Positions 1-11,184 of a stretch of 64,000 nucleotides of DNA are shown here, piece after piece; the stretch's first letter is position 1; each line of letters begins with the position of its first letter. Location of the stretch: NCBI GenBank assembly GCA_022495995.1, contig JAFEMH010002577.1, forward strand, positions 62,001-126,000. The letters run 5' to 3'. Source of the DNA: Adenophora triphylla var. japonica (Eukaryota; Streptophyta; Magnoliopsida; Asterales; Campanulaceae). Under the pieces are notes generated by a model. It worked only from the letters and a program-made list of their open reading frames with translations. It did not search any database and had not been told where the DNA came from. Position numbers and translations under genes: made by a program.

Positions 1-439
1 TTGAGTCTTCATTGCTTCCTTTAGGCTTACTTCGCGGAAGATCCGTGCAAATTCATCGAACAACGAGATGATGAGGATGATGAAAGAGTTGTGAGCACAT
101 TAGACGCTAGGTGGGGAATTGGTAAGCCCCACTTTGGGAAGGATATCAGTCAATTTTCTCACTCCGATCAATTCAAACATTAGTCATTTCAAAGCATTAG
201 TCGGTGAGCAGCACAAGTGATCATTTGGAATAAGACCATTTCAATTAAATGTAACGCAGGTGTGCAAGTAATGTCTCGAGTCTAGCAAGAATAGAAACAA
301 AGATTTTTATTACTGCAATAAAAAGACTCATAACATGGATTTGACAGACTCACGACCACATAAAAGACACTCTAGAACCTACGAAGCTAACTGACTGACT
401 TTTTCGCTTTCGGGTGGGATAGCCTCTAAACTTCTGCTG
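1..439 (-). other. Non-coding interior of E downstream of gag
   Basis: No gene is seen. The stretch around 155-400 matches, at moderate identity by eye, 5430-5690 in element A and the reverse complement of 19340-19660 in element B. Shared words include 'gaacctacgaag', 'gtgatcat' and 'gtgtgcaa.taatgtct'. It is therefore the conserved post-gag spacer of this element group. Confidence 0.7.
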
Positions 440-2299
440 ATATTATTGAAGAAGATCGGGGACAACATTGGGGCGAGCCTTCTCAACCTTTCCCTCATCG
501 ACAAGTCTTTGAATGGCCTTCTTTAAAGGGACGCAGTCATTTGTTGTATGGCCAGGGAACTGGTGGTAGCAGCAGTACTTGCTTGTGTCCAGTTTTGGGT
601 TGTGATGCATGGGACGATAATTATCAAGGGGCTGAACCATCCCTGCCTTAACCAGTCCATTAAATGCTTCCTCCGTAGTCATGCCAAGATCATCAAACTT
701 CCGTGGCTGACGAGGTTGAAATTTCCCACTACTTGGGCCAGTGCTTCCCTTTTGAAGGTTGTTGATGCTATTGTCTTTTGGGACCTGGGAAACTGGATTG
801 ACCATCTTGGACCCATAACCATTAACATTACCGGTCTTGACATCTGGGGTACGGTTGAAGAGTCGATTCTCGCTACGGGCTCCCATGCCTACCATTTCCC
901 TTAAATCGGGGTACCAACCATTCCCAATAGCTTCACGGAGAACTGTTTTCACACACGAAAAAAAGATGTCCTTCTGATATTGCAATGGAATTGGCTCGGG
1001 CAGCTCATTCAATTTGGCATTCCACCTCTTGTAGAACTCGGTAATCGACTCATCCTGCTTCTGAATTGTACTGACCAAATCGTCCCTGGTTGTGCGCCAT
1101 TCAAGGTTCCCACGGTATTTTTCAAGGAAGGCCTCAGTAGTCTGGCTCCAAGTAGATCGAGCTTCTGGCTTAAGGGTTAGAAACCATGTAAGGGCAGGTC
1201 CTTTGAGTGTGAGATGAAAGTGCTAGGCCATAAACTCGGGAGTACAACCCATTGCCCCCATGGTCATCACATATGTATCCACATGAGTTTTCGGACATGC
1301 TGAGCCATCAAATTGTATCTTGGGCATCTTGAACTTATAAGGAAGAGGCTCTACATGTCTTGGATCAACAACCTTAAGTCCACTTGATCCTGCAGTCAAC
1401 TTGTCAATTGACTGCTGCATCTGATCTAATAACGCAATAACCTCCGGGGTCATCCCCGGGAGTCGAGGGATAGAGGGAGCTGCAGTTAAGTAGGGTTCAA
1501 AGCTGGCTGATTGGATGAGAGGTGGCTGAACTGACCCGGATGTTGGAGCTGGCAAATGATTAAACTGACCGATCGGGGAAGCACTGGCAGGCACGTAAGG
1601 ATTTGACCCCGGACGTTGCATAGACGATGAACCAAATCCAAAAGCTGAACTCATTAAAGAATGAGACATATACCCTTGAGACTGAGGCTGTCTAGCAGGA
1701 AACTGCATAAATCCATCTTGGCCGAACTGATTCTCGGAGTAAGGATGCTGATTCGGATACTGGGAGTTACCTTGGAAGTGAGGACCATGCAACGGACCCT
1801 GCTGATACTGAGAGTCTGGAAACTGCAAGCCTTGAATGTTCGGAAGTTGGGACCCAGATTGGCTTAGAGGCACAGAAGCATTGGGGATTGGTGAGGAAGT
1901 CAAATCGTGGAACATCGGTTGTGGTCCTCTAACTAAACCAAAACTCATCTGAGGGTTTATCTGGATGCCAAAACCCGGAACTTGATGATATGTTGGGGTA
2001 AAGGGAGGAAGGGAGACATTCCTGGTCTCGGCATCATACTTGTTGGCATCAGTAATCTCCTCATAAGTCCCATCATCGCATCGGATCACAGCAATACCAC
2101 GGCTTCTCATTGCTTCTACGAACTTAGAATGTATTGCCTCTTCTCTGGCTTGAGCAAGTAATTGAGCCTCACGCTCTCTAACTAGAGCGGCCTCCAAATT
2201 GGCCCTCATCTCTTCCATGGACAAATCATGCATGCCTTGCTGACCCGCAGAAGACGAATCCCCAGATTGAGTAGTCATACCCTTCTCTTCACTAGACAT
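440..2299 (-). pseudogene. gag of element E, one in-frame TAG
   Basis: This is a gag-like structural protein of a Ty3/gypsy element, about 620 codons in one frame, interrupted by a single TAG at 1220-1222. The first ATG is at 2299; the frame is open upstream to about 2320 but has no ATG there. The N-terminal third is charged and Glu-rich (coiled-coil-like), followed by a Pro/Gln/Ser-rich linker. The start of the conserved gag core lies just before the stop (motif PYKFKMPKIQFDGSACP). After the stop come the rest of the core and a knuckle-like motif CCYHQFPGHTTNDC, that is C-x2-H-x4-H-x4-C rather than the usual CCHC. The terminal stop is TAA. The core makes gag near certain. Whether the TAG is a mutation or is read through cannot be told from one copy. 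Confidence 0.85.
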
Positions 2300-3602
2300 C
2301 TCTGACTGAACCGTATGCAAACTCTGCTGACACTACAACTGCCTGAAGACGCGAACTAAATGAGCACTGGGAATTGGATTGCGCACCCAACTTGCCTTAA
2401 CTGGAGAGGAGAGAGCAAGTAAGGCGGAGGATAGGGAACTTTGAGATGGTATGGGAGAGGGAGGAGCAAAAAGGGAGACAGACTCGTGCAACATCTTATT
2501 ATTGTTCAAGTAAAAATCGGTATTTTAAGTCCTAGAGACGGTTGGGAAAGGCTAATCCTTTATCCACACAATCTAGACCTCGGGGGAACCTATGAACGCA
2601 ATGTTCAAATTACACTAAATGCCTTGCGTTGAAATATATAATAGGTAATGATACCTAACCAAATCCTAACATCATATGGAACGAAGAGGTTGTCCAAATT
2701 CCTGGGGAAATTTGGGCAGCATAATGGGTATTCTTGAAGATTTTCAAGGAAAAATTCGGCATGACCTCTCGTCGGTGCACATTGGAAATGCGGCATGATC
2801 TCTCGTTTAGAACATGCCACGGGAGTGACATGTCCCCACGTGAAATCATGTTGCGCTGGCAACATGCCCACAAGATGCGAGGTTTGGGGGGAAGGTATAA
2901 GGACCTACGATATTTTTCAAAAATAATTCATTTTGGTGTAATAAAAACGTTGTATCAAAAACCAACCGTGGGTAAAGTTTAAGTGTGGTGCCACCTATAA
3001 CGCACTAGGGGGTTAGGTTTGATTTCAGGCGCTCAAACGTAGGCAAATTTCATGGCCGTTCGCGATGCCGTCAATCGCACCCGAGGGTTCTAAGTCTAAG
3101 TGATGTAGTGTGCGGATGACTAATTTTTTTATTTATGAAAAACAAAATTTTATTATTTTTATTTTATTTATTCTTGAAAGAAAGAAGAAAACACACACAC
3201 TCTCGTAGGGAAGAAAAGAGAACAATAATCAACTGAGCCACATTCCAATTTAAGGGACTGCCCTCAAACCAGCCTTCTGAATACCTGTTCAGTGACCACA
3301 CCTGTCGCGTGACACAGGACATCAGAGGACAGAGATGTCGCACAACCAGGGTAGTCACTGAACCAGAACCCCTGCAAGCAATCAAATCAGCCCCTGCCTC
3401 TACATGGCAAGGGATAAAACATAAAATCTAATAGCACAACAAGAAAGGCCACAAAACACAAGGCTCACAAGTCTCATAATCAATAGAATGCATGAATCAC
3501 AAATGATTATCAAAGATGCACACAAAGATGGATGTATTGGATGTTCAATCTAATGAGAGCTTGACCCACTTTACTTTTGAAAAACAGGTTTTCAAAGTGC
3601 AT
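2300..3602 (-). other. Leader region of E, non-coding
   Basis: Between the primer-binding site and gag there is no supported gene. It contains a CG-centred palindrome (CCTGTCGCGTGACACAGG, 3302-3319) like those in the LTR. At 2755-2830 it has short repeats around 'ggcatgatctctcg' that resemble 7200-7215 in A. Confidence 0.6.
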
Positions 3603-3620
3603 TCCCCAGCGTAGTCGCCA
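3603..3620 (-). other. Primer-binding site of E
   Basis: On the minus strand this reads TGGCGACTACGCTGGGGA, one base after the LTR end (..ATTCA). It differs by one base from the sites at 7988-8005 and 15751-15768. A start of TGGCGA is complementary to a tRNA 3' end ..TCGCCA; from memory the Ogre/Tat lineage uses a tRNA-Arg of this kind. The tRNA identity is inference. Confidence 0.8.
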
Positions 3621-3984
3621 CTGAATGCGCACTCGCCCAAAAAAATAAAAGGTAAAGGTAAAAGAGAAGAGAGTCGCCATGCTTAAGAGGTGCACTTTGA
3701 AAAACCTATGAAAGAGAACGGGTTCGGGGGTCAGGTTACGTGTTAGGAAGAACCGAGAGTTCACCCAACACGCCTCGTCCGTAGACAAGTCTTCCTAATC
3801 AAACATCCAATCAATCCATGAGTGTGTGCAATCATCGATAATAAACAAGTGTGGTAAACATGCATTTTATTGATATGAATTGAGACTTTACAACTTGTGA
3901 GCCAATTATTTAGGGAGGCCACATCCCTACTACAACAATTCAGAACAGATTACAAAAGGAAATGGTTCCTGCAAACAGGCATAA

Positions 3985-4066
3985 TGTGTCGCATGACACA
4001 TGACACAGATGACCAGATGTGTCGCGTGACACAGGATCACCTATGAACAATGTGTCGCGTGACACA
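3985..4066. promoter_or_regulatory. Downstream palindrome cluster in LTR of A/E
   Basis: Three copies of TGTGTCGCRTGACACA lie at 3985-4000, 4018-4033 and 4051-4066, spaced 33 bp apart. They sit about 615-700 bp downstream of the TATA box on the transcribed (minus) strand. The arms TGTGTC/GACACA are perfect. Confidence 0.75.
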
Positions 4067-4680
4067 TAATGACCATCTGCAGGAACTTACAAATTTGAAC
4101 ACAAAATCAACAATAGCCAACACGGATCTAATTAATTGAACAGATTAGATTCGAAAAGTAGAATTAACAACAATTTGACCCCGGGAGTGTGGATATGGAT
4201 AGATCCACACCCCCTTGGGGTCTAAACACCAAATTCAAACAATATCCAACAATGAAGGCTCAATTACTCAGATTAACCAGATTAAACAGAGAGATTGCGA
4301 TTGGGATTCAGTAATCTAGACGGATAGAGTCTGATTACTGAATCCAAGAGAAAGTAAACAATAGAATTATGAAGGAATTAATTAGAAGAGAGAGAGAAGA
4401 GGGGTTTGAGGATTGTTACCCTTGTTGCTTCCACGAATTCTGTATCAAGTTAGATACAGAATCCTTCAACTGCAGCTTTTGGTCTTGGGAGGCTTGAGAG
4501 GATTGGTGCAAGGGGCTCAAGTGGTTTGGCTTAGGAAGGGGTTTGAATTGGAGGGAATTGGGGTAGGTTGAAGGTAGGAGAGAGAGAGAGGATTGTGTTT
4601 GCGGTGCTTTGTTACGACACAATTTCTGCAGAGTAACAGTAGGTCAGGTTCTGGATCCATTTCTAAGAGGGGAAGGGTCT

Positions 4681-4766
4681 TATTTATAGGCTGCAGTTAG
4701 TGGTCACCTTGTGTCGCACGACGTTACGTAACCACTTTCCATGCCTCGACTTGTCGCGTGACACAA
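4681..4766 (-). promoter_or_regulatory. LTR promoter: TATAAATA plus upstream palindromes
   Basis: TATAAATA reads on the minus strand at 4681-4688. Upstream (higher coordinates) are a half-palindrome TTGTGTCGCACGACG near 4707-4721 and TTGTCGCGTGACACAA at 4751-4766, the same motif as in the downstream cluster. Confidence 0.7.
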
Positions 4767-5026
4767 GGTGACACAATCGTTTTTGGTGCCAAAACCAGTT
4801 TCTAGAACATTCAGGCATAAATACCTAAAAAGTCCAAAAAGGTTTATTCCCAGCAGGTCCTTTGGCATGAGCAAGGTACCAAAAGGTACTTCCTTCGCGG
4901 GAAAATTATGAAATATTTCCGGAAGTCTCGGGACGGACTGGGAATTTACCAAAATGCCCCCTCAATGCAATTTTATCACATTAAAATGCATCTAAAAGGG
5001 TCGCAAATTGGATTGGCGTACTTACA

Positions 5027-5210
5027 GAGCCCCTCGGCAACATTACTTTTGGAAAAAAGTGAGGTTGTCAATAAAATAAGACCCAATCCCAATTAGCGGC
5101 AAGGGATAAGGCAGAGGGCTAAACGGTGATCTGGGTAAATCGGATGGCTGGACCTTTGGGGAAAGGATTCCTACGTATCCCTTTAAAAGGGAATCAAGCC
5201 GGTCGTAGTT
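5027..5210 (-). other. Polypurine tract and conserved pre-LTR stem-loop of A
   Basis: On the minus strand the tract TTGCCGAGGGGCTC (5040-5027) touches the LTR start TGTAAG. The same tract precedes the LTRs at 11185 and 23499. At 5165-5210 a stem-loop begins AACTACGACCGGCTTGATTC and ends GATACGTAGG, the element also found at 11018-11061, 20332-20378, 23233-23275 and 23332-23375. Confidence 0.75.
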
Positions 5211-5689
5211 CGATTCGCACGAGGGCGAAGGTGAGCTCCAAGGTTGTTGTGACATGGGGTCAATCTTTCGATGTTGAGAGACCTTTTGTTGTTCCTTGAT
5301 GTTGCCGACGTCATTGACTTGGTCAAGTGATGGTGGGGACATGTCTTGGGAAGTGTATGGCTTGATGGAGGCCTTTGTGAGGTAAGGAAAGTGTATGGCT
5401 TGAGGGCACCAGTTGGCTTTCTCACACCGATTAATCAGAACATTAGTTACTTTCAGAGATTATTTGTTGAGCAATGCAAGTGATCATTTAGGATATAACC
5501 ATTTCATTAGTGGTAATGTAGGTGTGCAAATAATGTCTCAAGTCTAGTAAGAAGAGAAAAAGACACTTATTTATAGAAACTATAAGATTAACTACAATGT
5601 CCAAGGCGGACTTGATTGAACGAGGAAAGTACTAGAACCTACGAAGGTTGACCAAAATACAATTGACGGATCTCGAGGATAGGTGCCCC

Positions 5690-6357
5690 TACTCTAGCTG
5701 CTCTTTTGTTGCTGAACTGCCAAGACGCTCAAGCTTTCCGTCTTCTATTAGATCTTGAATTGCTCTCCTCAAGACTGTGCAGTTGTCGGTTATATGACCG
5801 TGATACTGGTGTAAAGCACAATGCTTGGTTACATCCCAAAGCATCGGAGGATTTGGGCTGGTAATTTTCCATAGGTTCGAAGAGACCTTGCTTCTTTACA
5901 CGATCAAATACCTCGCTCAAAGGGATTCCAAAATTATCATAGTGTCATCGTTGTCTCGGGGGACCACCGCTTCTTTGTAGTACTTCATTCTGAATGTAAT
6001 GGACTATTTCGGAAACCTCCCTCCCTTTGTCTGGGGAAGATATTAGATTGGGCGGGGCTGCCTCGTAGTGATGAGAAGAGGCTGGACTTGGAGCCGACTT
6101 TTCTTTCAAGTCTTTCTCGAACTGGGAACCTGCGTTGACCATGGCTCAGAGATCTGGGAAGAAGTGGTGGCTGATGAGCATTTTGATGGATGGCCTCAAG
6201 CAGGACTTGAAGATTCGCATTTGTTCGTCTTTGGAAATAGGCTCCATGATTTCGGAAAGTTTCCAGCTCCATCTTTTGTAGAACTCCCCAACACTTTCGT
6301 CTGCCTTCTGTTCGGTGGTGATTAAGTCTTCACGACTTGTTTCCCATTCCAGGTTGG
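5690..6357 (-). pseudogene. gag C-terminal fragment of A, frameshifted
   Basis: This is a decayed copy of the C-terminal half of the gag at 440-2299. Corresponding pieces are the 'GELYKRW'-like segment near 6300-6240, a linker (6140-5945) and the helix before the knuckle (5920-5850). The Cys/His motif region around 5840-5760 is split between frames. Homology stops sharply at about 6357, where the 58-bp array begins, so the N-terminal half and part of the leader have been deleted. No function is expected. Confidence 0.75.
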
Positions 6358-6840
6358 ACCGCGAGGGTTCGAGATATGAGATATCGGATCGAGAAAGGTC
6401 GCGATTTGAGAGTTGGACCGCGAGGGGTCGAGATATGCGATATCGGACCGAGAAAGGTCACGATTGAGAGTTGTACCACTAAGGTCACGTCTTGAGAATC
6501 GAACCGAGAAAGGTCGCGATTAAGGATTGGACCGCTAAGGTCACGACTAGGGATAACGGACCGAGAAAGGTCGCGATTGAGAGTTGGACCGCGAGGGATC
6601 GAGATATGAGATATCGGATCGAGAAAGGTCGCGATTGAGAGTTGGACCGCGAGGGGTCGAGATATGAGATATCGGACCGAGAAAGGTCGCGATTGAGAGT
6701 TGGACCGCGAGGGGTCGAGACATGAGATATCTGACCGAGGAAGGTCGCGATTAAGAGTTGGATCGCGAGGGGTTGAGATATGAGATATCGGACCGAGGAA
6801 GGTCGCGATTGAGAGTTGGACCGCGAAGGTCACTATTTGA
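6358..6840. repeat. 58-bp tandem array in A
   Basis: About eight units, several degenerate. Exact spacing of 'tcgcgattgagag' at 6571, 6629 and 6687 gives a 58-bp period. Each unit carries 'gaccgagaaaggtcgcgatt' and 'gttggaccgcgaggg'. It is related in reverse complement to the 62-63-bp array at 17325-17590. The long open frame across it on the minus strand (about 6330-6866) is a by-product of the repeat. Confidence 0.9.
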
Positions 6841-7987
6841 AAGATTCCTGGGATGGGACCATGCAATTGTTATTTTATTAAATGTTTAAGTTTACTGAAA
6901 ACACGTTTTTCTCAGAGTCCTAAATGGTTGGAAAAGATTGCTCTTCTTTTTCGCAACTAACCTAAGGCTCTAATCAGTGGATCTCGTCACTACGTTTATA
7001 AGCCCCTCGTTTCCATTTGTAGATCATCTTCTCGGGATGAACAATCCCGAGTGAGGGTCCTATAAGGCAAGCGAGTTCCACCGACAAAGGAAAAAGTGAA
7101 CTTAAGGCTAGCCGATCACGCAAACTTCCAACGTATGTGACGCACGGGCCACAGTCGAATTCAACGTCCTTAAGTTAAGGCGGGGATCGTGCCAAAATTT
7201 CGGCATGACCTCTCTTGACTCTCTTGCGCGAGGGGCCTTAACTTCTGGCGTTGGCCAAGTTGTGGCTGGCACGGTGCGTACGGTGAGGGTTTGGTGACAC
7301 GGTGTCACATTGAACCTTCGGGTATATTTTTCGGCAGAGCTCCGCGTCAAAGTCAAGGCTGAAAAGCACGAGACTTCGGGTCGGGAATGACCTTCGATCT
7401 CAGTCTTTCGAGCTTGACTCGTGACGGAACCCGGCTTAAAAACATACACTTGGGCTTTATGACACGTACTAAGCCAAAAACCAATCGGGGTCTTGGACGA
7501 AGTGTGACACAAAGAGTGCATGGCTTACACGGGCTAGGATAGGCTATTTGGGACGACCCCGTGCGCACTCGAAAGGTGTCTGGCAGACCAACCTAGTTGC
7601 AACTGAAAGGTCATCCCGGGTTACGGGTCGTAGTGTGCAGTGTACCGAGGCAGCAAGTGCACGTGAAGTGTGGTGTACCGAGGCAGCAAGTGCGAGTAGT
7701 GTGCGGTCACTAAAATTATTTTTTTCTGAGTAAAACAGAGATTTTTCAGAATGTGTCTTAAAGAAATTTATGCGCAGTTCAAAATATAGCATGAAAATCA
7801 AGTATGAACGGGAATGCACGAACATGTTATGATTTTGAAAACGACGATAATGAAACCCCTTTTGAAAAAAAAAACCGTTCGAGGTTTAAAGTAACACACG
7901 CACACAAAAACGAGGAAGGGTAAACGAAAGTTTGACCCACGGAAGGATTTTTTGAAAACAACGGTAGTTTTGAAAAAAGTATCCAAA
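6841..7987 (-). other. Leader region of A, non-coding
   Basis: No gene is seen. Homology to the leader of B is clear, for example 'aaggttcaatgtgacac.gtgtc' (7297-7320 versus 16854-16876) and 'ggtttttgg..tagt.c.tgtcata.agccca' (7455-7490 versus 16550-16590). A short direct repeat 'gtgtaccgaggcagcaagtg' occurs at about 7637-7657 and 7673-7693. Confidence 0.7.
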
Positions 7988-8005
7988 TCCCCAGCGGAGT
8001 CGCCA
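7988..8005 (-). other. Primer-binding site of A
   Basis: On the minus strand this reads TGGCGACTCCGCTGGGGA, two bases after the LTR end (..GTAATTTCA). It is identical to the site of B at 15751-15768. Confidence 0.85.
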
Positions 8006-8462
8006 ACTGAAATTACCCGGATTTCGCGCGCGGCGAAAGCGATTGTCTTTCGCGGGGTTGGTGTTTGAGACCTCGCTTTCGGGAAGGAGAGGAGTCGCCA
8101 CGCAGTTTTGTATTTTGAGCCCAAACGTTGAAAAACGGCTTTAGTGAAAATGGTGTCGTTTTTATTGGTAGCAAAAACTTTGGAAAAGGCTTTGAAAGGG
8201 GTGTCATTTTTATTGGTAGCAAAAACGAGGAAAAAGCTTTTTTGAGTACCAGAGATTGTTAGGTTTGGAGGTCACGCTACGTTTCGGGAAGAGTATTTTG
8301 AGATCACCTGAAACGCCTCGTATGACGAGTCTTTCTACCTTTCTCGAACATGTGTGTGTGTGTGTGTGTGTGTTTGCATTTTGAAAATGGGGCCTTGAAT
8401 GACAAGCTTAATCTTGGTTTGAATGTCAAACTTTGATTATGTGATTCTTTTTGGAAAAGGCG

Positions 8463-8700
8463 AGCATTTGAATGACAAACGACGGTTTTGAGATGGAAAT
8501 AAGCGTTTGAATGTCAAATTAACGTCGGTTTTGAGACGGAAATGAGCGTTTGCGTGGCAAACGTCGGTTTTGAGACGAAAATGAGCGTTTGCGTGGCAAA
8601 CGTCAGTTTTGAGATGAAAATGAGCGTTTGAATGTCAAACGTCGGTTTTGAGACGGAAATGAGCGTTTGAATGTCAAACGTCGGTTTTGAGTTTGAAAAG
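8463..8700. repeat. 39-bp sub-repeats in LTR of A
   Basis: About six units of 39 bp ('gagcgtttg....caaacgtcggttttgagacg'). Each contains the inverted repeat CGTTTG/CAAACG. The same block is in the inverted LTR at 12615-12840. The period is a multiple of three, so reading frames stay open through it. Confidence 0.85.
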
Positions 8701-8879
8701 GAGTTCGAATGACGTACTTTTGGTTTTGAACCGGGCATTACATTGTTAGCGATTTTACGGGAAAAAGGCATTAAATGATATGCAATCAACGAATCATTTT
8801 GCGACTCGGACTTTGAAAAGTAAATACTATAACGATCCAAACGGCTCGGACTTGTAAATGACAGTATTTAAAGTGCGGT

Positions 8880-9065
8880 ATCGACGGAATCAAACGACCT
8901 GGAATTGTAAATTACGATCGACGAGCCAAACGGCTCGGAATTGTAAAGTGCGTAAAAGTAAATGACGATCAACGGATCAAACGATCCGAAATTGGTAAAT
9001 GACATGAAAGTAAATGACGATCGACGGATCAAACGATCCGGAATTGTAAATGACATAAAAGTAAC
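8880..9065. repeat. Palindromic sub-repeats (GGATCAAACGATCC) in LTR of A
   Basis: Repeated units carry CGGATCAAACGATCCG-type or CGAGCCAAACGGCTCG-type palindromes (near 8921-8940, 8971-8990 and 9024-9045), separated by 'aattgtaaatgac' spacers. They lie about 440-600 bp downstream of the TATA box. The LTR at 11185-13214 has the same block at about 12200-12470. Confidence 0.8.
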
Positions 9066-9482
9066 GGAACGGGGCTGGAACGCCGTTTTATCCCGAGATT
9101 ACTTCTCTTACGGGAAGAGAAGAGGATCAGGGACTAAAACGTATCGGACCCCGTTTAGACGATGACGTCTACATTTCAAAAACGTCGTCTGAAACGGTTG
9201 TAGCGACTGGCGCGTAAACCGAGATGAAACGAGAGTTTAAAGAGAGAAGGAGCTACCTATGGCTAGGGTCGGCTCCTTTGGCTCGGTGGGCGTATACGGG
9301 ATACGAAAATGTGTTTGGAACGGTGTTTCGAGGTGGCGGGGGTTGCATTTGATCGAAACACGGAGTTTTCATGCAAAATGAGGTAAAACGGGGCTCGGGA
9401 GGGGGTGAGACCAGTTTATGCCGTGGCTTTGGGAGGAAAGGGAGTAATTTTTGTGTTCTTCAAAATGTTTTGACAGCCTCTG

Positions 9483-9613
9483 TATTTATAGGTGAAATTT
9501 CAGGATGAGTCCGGACGGACTGAGGGTGAAAACCAGGGGGTTTTATGAAACTTTGGAAATTGGAGGGACTTGCTGGCAATTCTGGATTGTCTGCAAAAGA
9601 GTCCGGTCGGACT
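9483..9613 (-). promoter_or_regulatory. LTR promoter of A: TATA and AGTCCGGNCGGACT palindromes
   Basis: TATAAATA on the minus strand at 9483-9490. Upstream are AGTCCGGACGGACT (9508-9521) and AGTCCGGTCGGACT (9600-9613), both followed by similar 'gactg..taccaggggt' context, so a roughly 92-bp block is duplicated. Confidence 0.75.
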
Positions 9614-10059
9614 TAGACTGCATACCAGGGGTATTTTAGTCTTTTCACACTAATTTTTGATTGATGTTGACGAGGGAGCTGTGGCATGCACGTCACGTGT
9701 CCCTGTGACTCACCAGGTTGTGGGAGTTCGTGCCATTATCCCCGGTTTTGTCCGTTTTTAAAATAATTGTCCGGAAAATGTCCGAAACTCCCCCAGAAAG
9801 TGTCGGAAAGTGCGTTTTTCAGGGAAAGCCGTAATTTTACGTACAACGACGTGTATTGAGTACGCTTTGACGTTGGGATGCATGGGGCAGTCTCGAGACG
9901 TCTCGTTGGCTTGGGAACGGGGAGCTTAACGGGTTCCGATTAACCTGGAGCGGGCCAGTTAACGGATTCCGGTTAACTTCTAACAGATTTTGACGATCCG
10001 GATTTGGGTACTTACAAAAGTCAATCTCAAGGCACGAACGCCTTCATCTCAGGACCATC

Positions 10060-10880
10060 ACATCCTCGTAACTTCGGTTTGAGGCGCCACACGCCCTCGA
10101 TAGTTTCAAGTAAATTCGGTCTGAGGCGCCACACGCCCTCGAAAGTTTCAAGTAATCTCGGTCTAAGGCGCCACACGCCCTCGAAAGTTTCAAGTAATCT
10201 CGGTCTGAGGCGCCACACGCCCTCGAAAGTTTCAAGTAATCTCGGTCTGAGGCGCCACACGCCCTCAAAAGTTTCAACTAATCTCGGTCTGAGGCACCTC
10301 ACACCCTCGATAGTTTCAAGTAAATTCGGTATGAGGTGCCACACGCCCTCGAAAGTTTCAACAATCTCTGTCTGAGGCGCCACACGCCCTCGAAAGTTTC
10401 AGTAATCTCGGTCTGAGGCGCCACACGCCCTCGAAAGTTCAAGTAATCTCGGTCTGAGGCGCCACACGCCCTCAAAAGTTTCAGTAATCTCGGTCTGAGG
10501 CGCCACACACCATCGAAAGTTTCAGTAATCTTGGTCTGAGGCGCCACACGCCCTCGAATGTTTCAGTAATCCCGGTCTGAGGCGCCACACGCCCTCGAAA
10601 GTTTCAGTAATCTCGGTCTGAGGCGCCAAACGCCCTCAAAAGTTTCAGTAAATCTCGATCTGAGGCGCCACACGCCCTCGAAAGTTTCAGTGATCTCGGT
10701 CTGAGGCGCCACACGCCCTCAAAAATTTCAGTGATCTTGGTCTGAGGTGCCACACACCCTCGAAACTTTCAGTAATCTCGGTCTGAGGCGCCACACGCCC
10801 TCGAAAGTTTCAGCACATTTGGTCTGAGGCACCACACGACCTCAAAAGTTTCAACAATTCGGCCAAAGGTGCCACCACGC
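10060..10880. repeat. 40-42-bp hairpin tandem array of D
   Basis: About 19 units. Exact 42-bp spacing is seen at 10081, 10123, 10165 and 10207, with 40-41 bp later. Each unit contains GAGGCGCCACACGCCCTC, able to fold as GAGGCG/CGCC(C)TC, and GAAAGTTTC. Both strands read as 14-residue repeats where the period is 42. This is not coding by any independent evidence. Confidence 0.92.
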
Positions 10881-11017
10881 CCTCATTACCTCAGGTTTAG
10901 ACGCCTTCAAATAGTCTCCCTCAGGTTTAGACGCCTTCAAAACAGTCTCAATCAGGACGAACTCCTCCTAATCATTCCCCATAGGTCGAGGCCCCTACAA
11001 ATTTCCCTCACACCCGT

Positions 11018-11184
11018 GAACTACGATCGGCTTGATTCCCGCTCGGGATACGTAGGAATCCTTTCGCTAAGGGTCCAGCCATTTGACCATCTAGGTCTCT
11101 CCATAAGGCATCTCCCCGATTTGGGATCCTTATCTTTTTTGACGACCCCACTTCATTTGAAAGTGACTTTGCCGAGGGGCTAAC
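11018..11184 (+). other. Pre-LTR stem-loop and polypurine tract of D
   Basis: GAACTACGATCGGCTTGATT... to ...GGATACGTAGG at 11018-11057 forms the conserved stem-loop. The tract TTGCCGAGGGGCTAAC at 11169-11184 ends at the LTR start. Confidence 0.75.

Larger units (their letters stand above)
1..5026 (-). mobile_element. Element E: gag-bearing Ty3-type LTR retrotransposon, left end outside window
   Basis: The element runs leftwards: LTR (3622-5026), primer-binding site (3603-3620), leader, gag (2299-440), then interior that leaves the window at base 1. No pol domain is visible in the part shown, but the 3' half is missing, so lack of autonomy is inferred from relatives A and B. The primer-binding site and gag knuckle match those relatives. 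The LTR is also bordered on its far side by the polypurine tract of element A, so the LTR is shared by the two units. Confidence 0.75.
3622..5026 (-). repeat. LTR shared by elements A and E (1405 bp)
   Basis: On the minus strand it starts TGTAAGTACGCC and ends GCGCATTCA. A polypurine tract (5027-5040) abuts its start and a primer-binding site (3603-3620) follows its end, so it works both as 3' LTR of the unit to its right and 5' LTR of the unit to its left. The U5 part (3690-3800) resembles the LTRs at 8008-10016 and 15580-15660, with shared 'cctaacacgtaacctgac' type wording. It also holds an internal PBS-like TGGCGACTC at 3671-3679. Confidence 0.85.
5027..10016 (-). mobile_element. Element A: gag-deleted LTR element, 5' LTR 8008-10016
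   Basis: It runs leftwards: LTR 8008-10016, primer-binding site 7988-8005, leader, 58-bp tandem array (6358-6840) fused to the C-terminal half of a gag (5690-6357), post-gag spacer, stem-loop and polypurine tract (5027-5040). The interior is only 3 kb and has no pol. Order and sequence match element B in reverse complement: 6893-7080 matches 17090-17250, 7100-7530 matches 16500-16880, and 5215-5430 matches 19620-19860. The LTR adjoining its polypurine tract (3622-5026) is of a different subfamily from its 5' LTR. Confidence 0.75.
8008..10016 (-). repeat. 5' LTR of A (2009 bp)
   Basis: On the minus strand it starts TGTAAGTACCCAAATCCGG and ends CCGGGTAATTTCA. It is the same family as the LTR at 11185-13214 but inverted, and the first 200 bp match at roughly 85-90% by eye. 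It contains an internal PBS-like TGGCGACTC (8092-8100), a (GT)n run (8351-8372) and two sub-repeat blocks. Confidence 0.9.

Noticed and set aside
6330..6866. 178-codon open frame on the minus strand
   Set aside because: Reads through the 58-bp array; repeat artefact.
10004..10547. Open frames with 14-residue repeats on both strands
   Set aside because: Product of the 42-bp array of element D, not a gene.
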